Positions 34,483 to 44,768 of a stretch of 64,000 nt of DNA are shown piece by piece; the stretch's first letter is position 1; each line of letters starts with the position of its first letter. The stretch is taken from assembly GCA_016647705.1 (NCBI GenBank), contig JAENRU010000468.1, forward strand, positions 61,001 to 125,000, given 5' to 3'. Under the pieces are notes generated by a model that made no database searches, was not told the DNA's origin, and saw only the letters and a list, made by a program, of their open reading frames with translations. Source of the DNA: Eucommia ulmoides (lineage: Eukaryota; Streptophyta; Magnoliopsida; Garryales; Eucommiaceae). The position numbers and the translations under genes were made by a program.

Positions 34483-36100
34483 ATGTCAAAAAATCCAAGC
34501 GCATACCCACAAGCTCCCACCAACGAGGATAACTGCCCCCTCAATGGTCAGGCAGGACCATCCACTCTGCCACCTGGAACTGCGGGACAAACCTCAGGAG
34601 CTGTGGACGCATCTCGGTTTGATCTCCTTGAATGCCAAATGCAAGAGTTCAAGTCAAGTATACAATTCCTCCTCGCGCGCTTGCCACCTCCCCTTGTTCA
34701 GGGTGGACCAGCCCTCCAACCCGCAACGCTTGAGAAGCCGCCCCAAAATCGCAATGTTTTTATGGACACTCTGAATGGGCAGCAGCCCCGAGGGCCACCC
34801 TCTACCTCGCAACCCTGAGTTTGTGGGACAAGAGAGGGCCCTCCCTGTAATGCCAAGATCTCCACCTCCTTTGCCACATGAATTTGTGCCAAGGGATATG
34901 TCGGTGTCCCCTAATGGTCATGCGATTTATCGACCTACTAGGTCCGATCATAGAGGTCAGCGTGATCGTGAGGTTGACTTTTACTCACCTCCCTCCCATC
35001 ACCCCAATGCCCGGGCTGCGGACAGTCCTATCCAGGGAGAGCCCCAAGCAGGGGAGGTTGTGGAACATCATCTGGCCAACGTAGAAGCCCTTCTCCAAGA
35101 GGTACAAGAAGGCCGGGTTGGATCGGGTGTTATTTCGGAGGTGAATTCTCCTTTTGTGGATGAGGTTCTGGAGGAAGTAGCACCGAGACACTTCACCCAA
35201 CCCCAAATGAGTCCATATGATGGGACTTCAGATCCTGTTGACCACCTTTCTATGTTCAAGTCTCATATGGACATGCAGGTGGCCTTTGTAGCTTTGAGGT
35301 GCAGAGCTTTTCCCATCACTCTTATAGGTGCTGCAAGATCGTGGTTCCAAGGTTTGCGGCCAGCATCCATCTCTACCTTCAGAGAACTCGAGCAATTATT
35401 CCTGGCTCGTTTCAGTCGTTCCCGGCGTAGGCCAAAGACTGTGGCTCATATCCTCACTCTTCGACAAGAGCCCACTGAATCTTTGGGTGATTACGTTGAG
35501 CGTTTCAACCGAGAAGCAAATTTATGCAATGACCTCCCTGACACCGTTGCGCTAAATGCCTTTGTTGATGGGCTCCGGCATCAAAGATTATCCTACGATC
35601 TCTACTCTAACCCTACTCTCACACTCGATCAAGCACTAGACCGTGGGACTAGATTCCATGGTGCTGACCTCCGTGATGCAACCAGGAGAGAGCAGGCAGG
35701 AGAAAACAAGCCAAGGGAATCAGTAAATGAAGGTTCGAATCAAACCCAATTCTCGAGAAGATTACGAGATGAAGGGAAGTTTAGACCCCTTCCCGGAAAC
35801 AAGAGGCCACTTTCTTCTCCAGAGCGTCACCAACCAGAGTTTACCCCATTCATGGCCTCAGTGGCCACCGTCTTCACAAAAAACTCAGGGCAAGACTTCT
35901 TCTCTCCTCCGCCGCCCTTAAGGGGAAAGCCAGTAGGGAGATCGATGACCCAATACTGTGAATTCCACCAAGACCGAGGTCACTCCACAGAGAACTGTTT
36001 CCAACTCCGACAAGAGATTGAAACTCTTGTCCAAAGAGGCTATCTTTGGAACTATATCCAGAGAGGAAATCAGGGGCAGCCTGATGGGGATGAACTATAG
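34483..36100 (+). pseudogene. Gag protein of the gag-only element, one frameshift
   Basis: The region starts at an ATG at 34483 (MSKNPSAYPQAP) and runs open to 34818 in one frame. It continues in the next frame from about 34775 to 36100, so a single small indel lies in 34775-34818. The second part has a clear retrotransposon Gag core: AARSWFQGLRPASISTFREL, then LARFSRSRRRPKTVAHILTL and ESLGDYVERFNREA. Close to the C-terminus it has YCEFHQDRGHSTENCFQLRQ with EIETLVQRGYL, the knuckle-like block typical of Tat/Ogre Gag before the protease. Between the two is a proline-rich, charged linker. Whether the shift is decay or programmed cannot be told from one copy; decay is likelier. Confidence 0.85.
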
Positions 36101-36445
36101 GGAGAGCCCTGGGCCTAGAGAAGAAGAGGGAACCGCAATTGTCCACCACCTCGGGGCACTGAGACCAGAGAGAATCACCAACACGTGGATGGTGAAATCA
36201 ACCATATCCACAGCGAATTCAACTCTGGAGATATATAGAGTCACTAGGGTCACACGTCCGAGTACATACGATTTTGAAATAGAAAAGAATGTGTTGCTCA
36301 GGCGCCCGCAGAATGCTGACTAGTTGAAGTACAACTTCTGTAGGGATGATCCACTTTTGTGAACAACTTCCAGTTTGTACAAAGTATGGTAGTTTTGCTT
36401 ATCTAAATAAAGGATGTGTTTTGTGCAATATGCCTTGTGTTCTCT
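36101..36445 (+). other. Post-gag spacer of the gag-only element
   Basis: In place of protease there is a short open stretch in another frame (to 36323) without D-T/S-G or other catalytic motif. The last 100 bases look untranslated. Confidence 0.5.
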
Positions 36446-36985
36446 CCAGTCAATGGTATTCCGACCCCCTAAGACGCGTCTCGGCTCTAGGCGTCACGAG
36501 TGATTCTCCACAGCTGTATTCCAACCCCCTGAGTTGCATCCCGGCTCTCGGCGTCGCGAGTGATTCTCCACGGCTGTATTTCGACCCCCTGAGTCGCATC
36601 CCGGCTCTCGGCATCGCGAGTGATTCTCCACGGCTGCATTCTGACCCCCTGAGTCACATCCCGGCTCTTGGCATCGTGAGTGATTCTCCACGGCTGCATT
36701 CTGACCCCCTGAGTCGCATCCCGACTCTTAGCGTCGCGAGTGATTTTCCACGGTTACATTCCGACCCCCTGAGTCACATCTTGGCTCCGGCGTCGCGAGT
36801 GATTTTTCATAGCTATATTCTGACCCCTTGAGTTGTGTCCCAACTCTCGGTGTCGCGAATGATTCTCCTCAGTGGTACTCTGACCTCCTGAGTCGCGGAT
36901 AATTCTCCAAATCAATATCCCGACTCTCGGCGTCACGAGTAACTCTCCACAAGTCTCATCCCGGCACTCAGCGTCGAGGGTGACA
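36446..36985 (+). repeat. 60-base minisatellite, about eight to nine copies
   Basis: The unit is built from gaccccctgagtcgcatccc, ggctctcggcgtcgcgagtg and attctccacggctgcattct. The first five or six units keep exactly 60 bases; the last ones are shorter and diverged. Because 60 is a multiple of three, open frames run through on both strands with a 20-residue repeat. I take these as a by-product. Confidence 0.9.
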
Positions 36986-38184
36986 ACCAGACTCTCTCCG
37001 GAAGTCAATAGTCTGTACCCGGGGACAGACTTAGGTCATCCACCAAGGGTGGGGCATTGATTGGGTTTGAGGGCCTGCAGCTAAGTACCTCTCCCTACCA
37101 GTCGACTATGAGTCCGGCATTCTAAAAGGGAAAGTGCTCATGCATGGACTAAATGGAGATAACCTGAAAGGGTTCTTGAATGAGCCTGACTACGGAGAAC
37201 TCCCCGATGACCGGTCATAGGGGTCCAACCACCGTGTTGCGCTCCTGTGGACCGAGAGGATTAGCTACCCTGGGAAACCCTACTCCTAAGTTCACGACAC
37301 GATTTCCTCGCAATCAGTTCATGTCCCGAACTGGGGGGGCTAGTGGACTATGGTCCTGGACAGAGACGAGAAGTTCTTGAAGTTTTTGTAAACTTTTCAA
37401 AATTTTACAACTCTAAAAACTATGCTAGGCAAAGAATGACTTGGCGAAAACGTTGAGAGAAATGAGTAGACTCTGAAGTACCCTGGTAATGCCGCTTAAA
37501 AGCTTACACGCTCGCGCGCAAAAAAACAGGAATAAGCGAAAAGGAGTCTACAAAATCCTAAGTCCTGAAAAGGCGATGGTCCGAGCTTAGTCTTCTCTAC
37601 CCTCGTTGTGAGGGGCGTTCGTGCGAGGGGAAGTGGATTTAATCTCACCCTTCTCGGGGAGCCCTCGTCAGCACTGTCCGCCTCGGCGTCCTTGTGCGTG
37701 GCACCATCTTGAGGTTCAGCCTCAATGCTTCGTAACCAGAACTACCAGGTGCGACGGACACTGCCTTGCCGTGTCACTCCTAGCCGACAAGGTCCAGTAA
37801 CGACCTTCTCCAAGAACGTCATCCAGGAGTGTCGTCTAGAAATTTCACCACATCTCCTCGGCCCGGCGTCGTCTAATTTGGCTCCCCCTGTCCTACCGTG
37901 CTGCCTCAGGCCGACTGGGCGCGGATGAGAGTCTATCCCAAGTGGGGCGCTGGTCCCTTGGGGCCAGCGTGTGGCGCTGGCCTTGGGCCAGTGTGAGGGG
38001 GGAAGGGGGCTGCCCCCTCCCCCCTCCTTTTGTTTCATTTTAATTAAATTGCCCCCTTAAATTTCAAGTGGGGGCACAACCCCTCGCCTTCCTGCCCGTT
38101 CACAGCACGCACTCTCTTGGGGCTTGCATTAATTTTTTCCACAGTAAAGGCCAGTCCGTGCTCAGGGCCTGTTCACGGTGAATG
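36986..38184 (+). other. Untranslated 3' interior of the gag-only element
   Basis: About 1.2 kb, GC-rich, no convincing reading frame. At 37946-38000 the words gggcgctgg and gccagcg alternate directly and inverted (ccttggggccagcg / cgctggccttgggcc), giving a strong hairpin. A run of ggggg and cccct blocks follows at 37994-38030. Confidence 0.6.
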
Positions 38185-38555
38185 TGTGTCACCCTGAAAA
38201 TCGAAAAAATTTGAGGCCACCCTGCCGTGCTACTTGACCCCGGACCCCGGCGGTATGGGAGCGTATTTCAATTTAGCTCCTCTAAAAAAGTTCAACTCTT
38301 GAAAAATCGTCGCTGTGAAACCGAAAAAATTCGGGGTCGCCCTACCGTGCTACCTGACCCCGGACCTCGGCCGTAGGGGAGCATATTTCAAATTAGCTCC
38401 TCTAAAAAACTCCAACTCCTAAAAAATTGTCGTCCTAAAAATCGGAGAAATTCGGGACCGCCCTGCCGTGCTACCTGACCCCGGACCCCGACCGTATGGA
38501 GGCCTATTTCGAATAAGCTCCTTAAGAAAAAACTAACTCCTGAAAAAATATCGAT
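38185..38555 (+). repeat. Three tandem copies of a ~120-base unit
   Basis: Each copy has a gaaaaaatt(c/t)g(a/g)gg block, then ccctgccgtgctacctgacc, ccggaccccgg, an agcgtatttca-like block and agctcctctaaaaaa. Copies begin near 38195, 38315 and 38437. The third is the most diverged. Confidence 0.85.
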
Positions 38556-38643
38556 CAGAGGTGTTTCATGCACTACGAAGTCTCTAGGATGCCCGTTTAA
38601 ACCAAGAATTAATATCCCTGACCGTCTCACTTCTCTCGTCGCA

Positions 38644-38660
38644 CAGGGCTAGGGGGCTAC
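38644..38660 (+). promoter_or_regulatory. Polypurine tract of the gag-only element
   Basis: The stretch agggctagggggctac directly precedes the TGATAAAGG start of the 3' LTR. Confidence 0.8.
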
Positions 38661-39460
38661 TGATAAAGGTATATGTTTCGGCTTCTCCGAGTCAGCACTT
38701 GGGACCCAGCCACGTGTCCGTCGTTGTAGTGACAGGGACGCATTCCAAAATTCACAAACGCCACACTGGAGCATACGCCGACCACGGCTCCTCCCTAGAA
38801 CCTCATTTGCATCCAAGGAGGAGCGAGGAGCCCTGCTTGGACGTGTCGCTCTGAGCTCTGCATCGTGCCCTGGGTAGTCAGTTTCAGGGACTCAGCCGTT
38901 CACCTCGACCAACTCCCCTTTTTATCTTGTTTCTTCTCTAGGACTCCACGGATCTCCGCTCTCCTCCACCATCTTACTGCCGCAGGCCTGACAAAGGCCC
39001 GCGGGCTTCGCCAAATGGGCCCAAAAGCCCAAGCCCAACGATTATCTCCTAAACGCCATGGATTATCGGCTAAACACAGGGTTTCAACTAGTTAATCGTG
39101 TTTAGGCCCAACTAATCATCTCCAACGCCTATATATATCAGGGGCTATGTAAGCCCGAGGGAGACGGGAATGACTTACATTACGTGCGAGTTCATTTGTT
39201 TACTTACTATATTCTGTACATTTTCTCTCTGAGCACTGATTACCACGCCGAAGGGGCTTTACCAGGACAAACCCCGGTCTGAGCCTTCTGCAGGTACACT
39301 CTTTGAGGAGTAGGACTCTGGACATAGCAGGTCAGTCCTCCCAGGACCCAACATAGCTCACGCGAGGACTTTTCAACCGACGACTCTACCTCAGCAAGAG
39401 AACCCACCTGTCATCCGACTGGACCATACTCGAGGTGTGTACCAATTTTATGCACCAACA
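38661..39460 (+). mobile_element. 3' LTR of the gag-only element
   Basis: The 800-base LTR runs from tgataaaggtatatgtttc to tgcaccaaca. It differs from the 5' LTR by a few percent, mostly C/T and G/A changes. A four-base indel (taggtaggtagt versus gggtagt) lies near 33770/38875. Confidence 0.9.
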
Positions 39461-39524
39461 AATAATTAGATTCCAAAAATAATATTTGTCATTATTTTAT
39501 TAATTTATTTAACTAGAATTTTAA

Positions 39525-39572
<48 letters not shown>

Positions 39573-40131
39573 TAATATACTCTTCCATATAATACATACA
39601 AATATATATACACAAGTATATTTGCATGCATATTAATATCTTGACACCAAAGTACATAATTAAGTAAATAATCAAAACTAATAATTAAAATTAATTATCT
39701 TGAAGAAAACTCTTGAAAGATATTGATGAAACTCTTGAAAGTAAGCTATGAATGCCATCGCCTTAACTCAATCTTTCCCATTTTTATTTATTTTATTTAT
39801 TTATTTTTAAACCTTATCAAATCACCTTGATAATGATGAATAGATATTGATTTTAATTACACATATATCTCCTAAGAGTTTGTAAATATTTTCTCAAACC
39901 CAAAAGCATTTTAAAAGTAAATTTCAAAATTGCATATTAACCCCTAAAATTTCTAAAGTCAAGTCAAATTAACATATTAATTCCCAAGGTTCATAAAACA
40001 AAATTTTTGAATATCATAACAACCCTTATAATTTTTAATGTGAAATTTAAATTACACATTAGACCCAAATATTTTCTAAATGTTATAAAATACGATTAAA
40101 AATATATACATACAGAAAATCGGGTCTTACA

Positions 40132-40455
40132 ATCCTTCCCCCCTAGAAGGAATTTCGTCCCGAAATTCAAGTAACTTCAGTAAACAAATGCGGTTATTTA
40201 CTCCTATGAACATTGATACCTATATTGTCAACAATATGACATTGAGCATATGTATTACCCACTAATTGAGTAATATTAACATACAATGAATATAATGTAC
40301 TGCATGATGCATATGTACTACTCTATAATAAGTAATATGATTCCAAACTCACCTCTAAACAGCCATTTCTACTCAACGACCCATCATATGATCCACTACT
40401 GACACGCCACTAACACCGAGTCTACAAAATTTATAACCTAAACTTTGATATCACT
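40132..40455 (-). mobile_element. Short interior between LTRs L5 and L6
   Basis: The minus strand reads from a primer-binding-site-like tgatatcaaagtt (next to L6) to ggacgaaattccttctaggg and gggaaggat (next to L5). All of 324 bases lie between, too short to code for anything. The right half is the same sequence as the interior pieces 25519-25600 plus 41442-41528. Confidence 0.7.
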
Positions 40456-41021
40456 TATAACGACCCGGTTTCCCATGGCTACCACGTTGTTTCTTCCTTT
40501 GGAGAATTAATACTAAAACTAAATAACCAATATTTTATTTTATAAAAATCTGAGAAATTTTACAAATTACGACAATCATTATAATTATTGATTTATTGAG
40601 TCAATTTTACAACAGTAAATAATAAATACAATTATTATAAAATTAAATAAAAATTCAAATAAAATTTCATGCGCAACACTATTTTCATAGCCCCTGGAAT
40701 AAAAATTGTGGGGTTGTGAGCTAAAGCTTAGTAGAATTTTTAACTTTTTTACTACATGCATTTAATCAATTCATAAATAAATACATAGACATATTTTCCA
40801 CGTAATTTTTCACATAATAATCCTAAATATTTCATGAAAACTAAGAATTAAAAATTAACAACAATTTTAGCATAAATCACATGATAAAGAGAGAGAGGGA
40901 GATTAAATACAAATATTAAAAAAGTTAGAAATTCTACCTAACATTTTAACCGAAACCGACGTATAGATTTTGTTGTTCTCTTCATATATTTTCTTTTTTC
41001 TCGCTCAAAACAATCAGAGTT

Positions 41022-41066
<45 letters not shown>

Positions 41067-41441
41067 ACATATATATATGTCAAACATATATCAACAAAAT
41101 CATACATGTCAAACATATATCAACATGCATATATAACATTTTTGTGCTATTGACAACACAATTCATTTTTTTATTTTATTTTATCTTATATTATTTATAC
41201 TAAATATCCCGCTTAAAATAAATAACGTATCAATTATATCCCAAAACTCTTAAAATTATAATTTAAAATAACAAAATAGTCCCAAAACTTGAAAAGTCAA
41301 TTTAAAATTAACATTTAACCCCCCCAAAAATTATCAAATATTTATTTGTACTATAAATTTTCATAATATATAAACAATCCCAAAAATATTAAATTTAAAT
41401 AAAATAATATTTTCAAAATATAAATTTCTCGGGGTATTACA
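40456..41441 (-). mobile_element. 5' LTR of family Y element (L6)
   Basis: It runs from tataacgacccggtttccc to cggggtattaca, 986 bases, and pairs with 25601-26590. A CA microsatellite lies at 41024-41060, where the partner has none. Confidence 0.8.
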
Positions 41442-41528
41442 TCACAACTCAACAACCTATCCAATGGTCTAATACTGACATGACACTAACACTGAGTTTA
41501 CAGAATCTATAACCTAAGCTCTGATACT
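41442..41528 (-). mobile_element. Interior of the family X element, right piece, with primer binding site
   Basis: It continues 25519-25600 across the Y insertion and ends ctaagctctgata, the complement of TATCAGAGCTTAG. The 5' LTR that should follow is absent and W-family sequence begins at once. Confidence 0.65.
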
Positions 41529-42134
41529 CTTGTGGGAAGAAACTTGTGAATTTTTTGTATTTGTGAGTATGATTAAATTAGACATATATGGGACGATGTC
41601 TAATTAGGGTAATTAGGATTTGATCTTTAACTTATGAAAATGATTAGGTTTGATCTTTAGCATGTTAAAAGTTTTAGGTTTTGATTTTTCCTGTAATATA
41701 ATTAGGTTAGTCTTTAGTTTCGTAAAAAAATAAGGTTCTTCCTGAGCCTGTGAAAAAAGGAAAAATGCAAAAGTGTAATGGTTTGATTCTAAGCTTGTGA
41801 AAAGAATTAGGCTAGTCTTGAACCTATAAAAATTATTGTAAGGGCTTGATTCTTACAAGGGAAAGGAATTAGAGGAATAATGAATTGCAAAAGCCCTGTG
41901 GAGCTTAGGGTACTAGATACAAGTAAGAGTAGCTTGCCGAATTAGGATAAATCGTTGTGTGATGCTTTTCTATTTTTGTTGTTTGATTGTGTATTTAGTT
42001 AAATACGTTTCTGCAGTTATGCAAGATAATAATCAATTAAGAAAATTAATAACTTGTATATTTGAAGATTTAATTGTTTAAATTTTCATAACTACCCAAT
42101 TTACCCCTCACTTGGGTAGATATATGGGCCAACA

Positions 42135-42275
42135 ATGTGGACTATTGTTAAGTGAAATAATAAGTGAACTGAAATTTTGAATGTTGAGTGAACATTCACA
42201 CAAAACGCGTTAACTATTTATTTAGTGAAATATTGAGTGGACTGAAATTTAGTAAATATTCACATATAATTTCCA
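42135..42275 (+). repeat. Minisatellite, right part
   Basis: It resumes the array of 22210-22404: 'aagtgaactgaaattttga', 'gttgagtgaacattcacaca', 'agtgaaatattgagtggactg'. Confidence 0.75.
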
Positions 42276-42639
42276 ATGGCACGGTTCATAAATAAGAATA
42301 AACGGGGAAGGTTTATTGGGGGCTTTATTTCATAGTGTTTTTTTTTGTTTTTTTTTTTTTTTTTTTTTTTTTTGTTTTTTTTTTTTTTTTAATTACAAAC
42401 TTAATTATTTGAGTTAGAATTTTTTAAATAATTTTATCATATTTGAAGGACTAAATAATAAAATTTTCAATAATTATTAGTATATAAAAATAATTATTTT
42501 TTATTTCATATTTATATTGTACTTTTAATCCGTGCATCTAAGATATGAATACTAATTATAATTACTAATATAGAAAATGATACAAGTATACTTACAATAA
42601 AATACATTTTTTTTTTACTCTAAAAAATTATATAGAGGT
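42276..42639. other. AT-rich spacer with T tracts
   Basis: A near-continuous T tract (42340-42391) and AT-rich sequence. No gene or element end seen. Confidence 0.5.
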
Positions 42640-43765
42640 TTTTATTATTTAGTCGTTATTTAAGAGACCATGTATAAAAAAAACCTTTTGAAAAGTTCAC
42701 TTAGCATTCAGACCTTACAGTACACCCAATTAAGTTTTTAGTCATTTGACAGACAAAAAGACTCGTTAGAAGACAATTATACCCCTGAAACTCTCTCATT
42801 TATGTTAACGTTTTCTCCATTTTTATTCCTCTCACTCCACAATCCACGTTCACTCTCTTTATCATCTATCCTCTCTCACTCTAACATTTCTATCTCTAGA
42901 TATCAGGACTCCTTTGAGCCATTGCGAAGATGACGACCTTTGTCGCCGATCTTGACATAGATCTCACCGCTTACCTCGCTCTCTCTTCGATCTGGTGACG
43001 ACCCTTCCGATTCAACATTATCGCTCGTCGTCATTCATCGTTCCAAATCTAAGAACGATAATCCTAGTTTGTTCTCAGATTCTTCTAATTCGAATTATTT
43101 CGATTTATTCTCATATTCTTAAGATTTCGAACGACTTTTGTTTGATTTGTTCTCATATGTTTCGATTTTGAAAATCTTTTGTTCGATGTCCAGGTTATCA
43201 TTCTCAAATTTGCTCTCTACATTCGATTTCGTGCTTTTGATTTCGATTTCAATTTCGAAATCCTTGACCAGAATCAAAGGTTTTGACTTCAAGATCTATG
43301 GTTTGCTCATCGAATCCGGCTTTTCATTTGGGTTTCAGGCTTTCGAGCCATTGTCAAATCTCCATTGGCGCCTGCTTGGGCGACCTTTGATTTTCTAATC
43401 CTCTTCCAGTTCGTCCCCTAAAATCAGAAGAGTCATTGCCTGCTCAATAATGGTGGTGTCTATCTATTTTCTCCTCAATGATGGTGGTGTCTGTTAGATA
43501 TATGGGTTCACGATGGTGGTGTCTGTATAGAAAATCTCCGATTATGAATGACGATAGTGATATCTGGGTCACGTTAACGTAATTAATCACATTAACGTCA
43601 TTCACGATGGTGGTATGCTTTATCTCTCTCTACCTCTCTCTCTTTTTTTTTTTTCTTTTTTTTTTTCGATTGATGAAATGGGTTTTCTCTGATGTGTTTT
43701 TAGGTGGGTTCAACACTACTCACGTCGTCACACGATGAGTTCTTGCAACCCATCTCTCTCTATGA

Positions 43766-43960
43766 ATGGCGGGGTACAAAATCAGGCGCCTTTGGACTGT
43801 TAAATCCGTCGTAGATCCTGACGAAAACCCAGTTGTGTTCTTCAGAGACGATAACATAAACTCGATCCTCTTCGACGAGTATAAGGCGTCGTCGGCATCG
43901 CCTCCGGAACCATTGTCCTTCGTCGTCGGTTGGTATGCTTGGCTTACATTTTTGTTATGA
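43766..43960 (+). CDS. Short open frame inside the MULE-like element, possible captured exon
   Basis: The 64-residue frame starts [20 protein letters not shown] and includes [20 protein letters not shown], which looks like ordinary protein sequence and not like low-complexity translation. It ends in hydrophobic residues, probably beyond a former exon end (gtcggttggtatg around 43925-43938 offers a donor). I do not recognise the family. A captured fragment of a host gene (Pack-MULE) is one explanation; no second exon was found. Confidence 0.25.
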   Translation: MAGYKIRRLWTVKSVVDPDENPVVFFRDDNINSILFDEYKASSASPPEPLSFVVGWYAWLTFLL

Positions 43961-44093
43961 TCGGAGATGGTACCAGCGGCGATGATGGTAGGGTGGTGGA
44001 GGTCTAGGTTTTGTTTAATGTTTTTTTGATTATATTGAAATATAGATTGATTATGCTCAATGGTAGTGGAGGTGCATGGGGTGTTCATTTTTA

Positions 44094-44768
44094 CGTTAAC
44101 GTTAGTGTTTATGTGATTTTTGCACATATATTTTTCTGAACAACATGACTCTGTTAACGTTAACATAGACGAGACCCCAAAAAATGTGCATTTAACGTTA
44201 ATGTCAGTGTTTTGCTTTTTGATTTCTCACATATGGGTTTCCAGACAACATGAATGCGTTAACGTTAACACAAGGAAACCCTAGAAAAATGTGTATTAAC
44301 GTTAACGCAAACCCAAATGCTTTGACATTTAACACAGAGAAGCCCAAAAAATATTCATTAACGTTAATGCACACCCAGTCAATAGTATGGAGCAGAACAT
44401 TAACATAAATATTCAAGCAAAATACGTTAAATATTCAAGCAAACAAAAAACAAAATACCTTAACGATAAAACCATAGTTCGATGGTAAAAAATGTGTTAA
44501 CGTTAATGCACAAAACAGATGAAGAAAGATGCGGCAACGTAAAATGCACACACAAAAAAAATAAATGAAAATGCGTTAACGTTAACGTGAAATTCAAATC
44601 GTAGTTTTGTAACATAGATAAGGTTTGAGAAAAAAAAAAAGCGTAGGCATTGTGTATTGTTAAAAATGATTTAACGTTAACGCACACAAAAACAGACGAG
44701 ACGCTGAGTTAACGTGACACACAAAAAATAACATGAAATATAATAACATTTTTAAGTTAACGTTAATG
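44094..44768. repeat. Cluster of TTAACGTTAA palindromes
   Basis: The palindromic core ttaacgttaa, or one base off it, appears at about 44095, 44154, 44192, 44259, 44295, 44358, 44496, 44575, 44671 and 44757. It is often preceded by atgc/atgt and followed by cgcaca/tgcaca. Half-type copies lie at 43573, 43591, 44708 and 44828, and one (gttaacgtt, 42804) in the left inverted end. Confidence 0.9.

Larger units (their letters stand above)
33559..39460 (+). mobile_element. GC-rich LTR element encoding only Gag (TR-GAG-like)
   Basis: Two nearly identical LTRs (33559-34360 and 38661-39460) enclose 4.3 kb. There is a primer binding site (tttggcaccgtctgtgggaa), one gag region, two tandem-repeat blocks and a polypurine tract (agggctagggggctac). 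No protease, RT, RNase H or integrase is present. Flanks are aatat and aataa, a target duplication with one difference. The Gag type and the primer binding site point to the Ogre/Tat side of Ty3/gypsy. It would need proteins from a full-length partner. Its GC content is far above the surrounding sequence. Confidence 0.9.
32119..40131 (-). mobile_element. Family X LTR (L5), split by the gag-only element
   Basis: Its own sequence is 32119-33558 and 39461-40131, together 2.1 kb, from tgtaatgacccag to cgggtcttaca. It has a primer-binding-site-like sequence on its left and a polypurine tract on its right, so it is not a simple solo LTR. An AT microsatellite lies at 39527-39570. Confidence 0.75.
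22405..42134 (+). mobile_element. W-family LTR split by a 17.6-kb nested insertion
   Basis: It starts TGTTGAACCTAATG at 22405 and ends GGGCCAACA at 42134, mirrored terminal bases as expected of an LTR, with gtgtg before and atgtg after (four of five match). Its own sequence is 22405-23904 plus about 41529-42134, 2.1 kb. A second copy without this insertion lies on the minus strand at 1773-3404 and runs continuously across the junction. Size and ends resemble large copia-type LTRs, but nothing internal is present to prove the class. Confidence 0.7.

Noticed and set aside
36346-36831. Open frame of 161 residues (+) with overlapping minus-strand frames
   Set aside because: It is made of 60-base tandem units; the length being a multiple of three keeps several frames open. 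No start context or domain.
43720-44166. 148-residue minus-strand open frame in the MULE-like element
   Set aside because: Runs antisense to a better-looking short frame, through the palindrome zone, with low-complexity composition.
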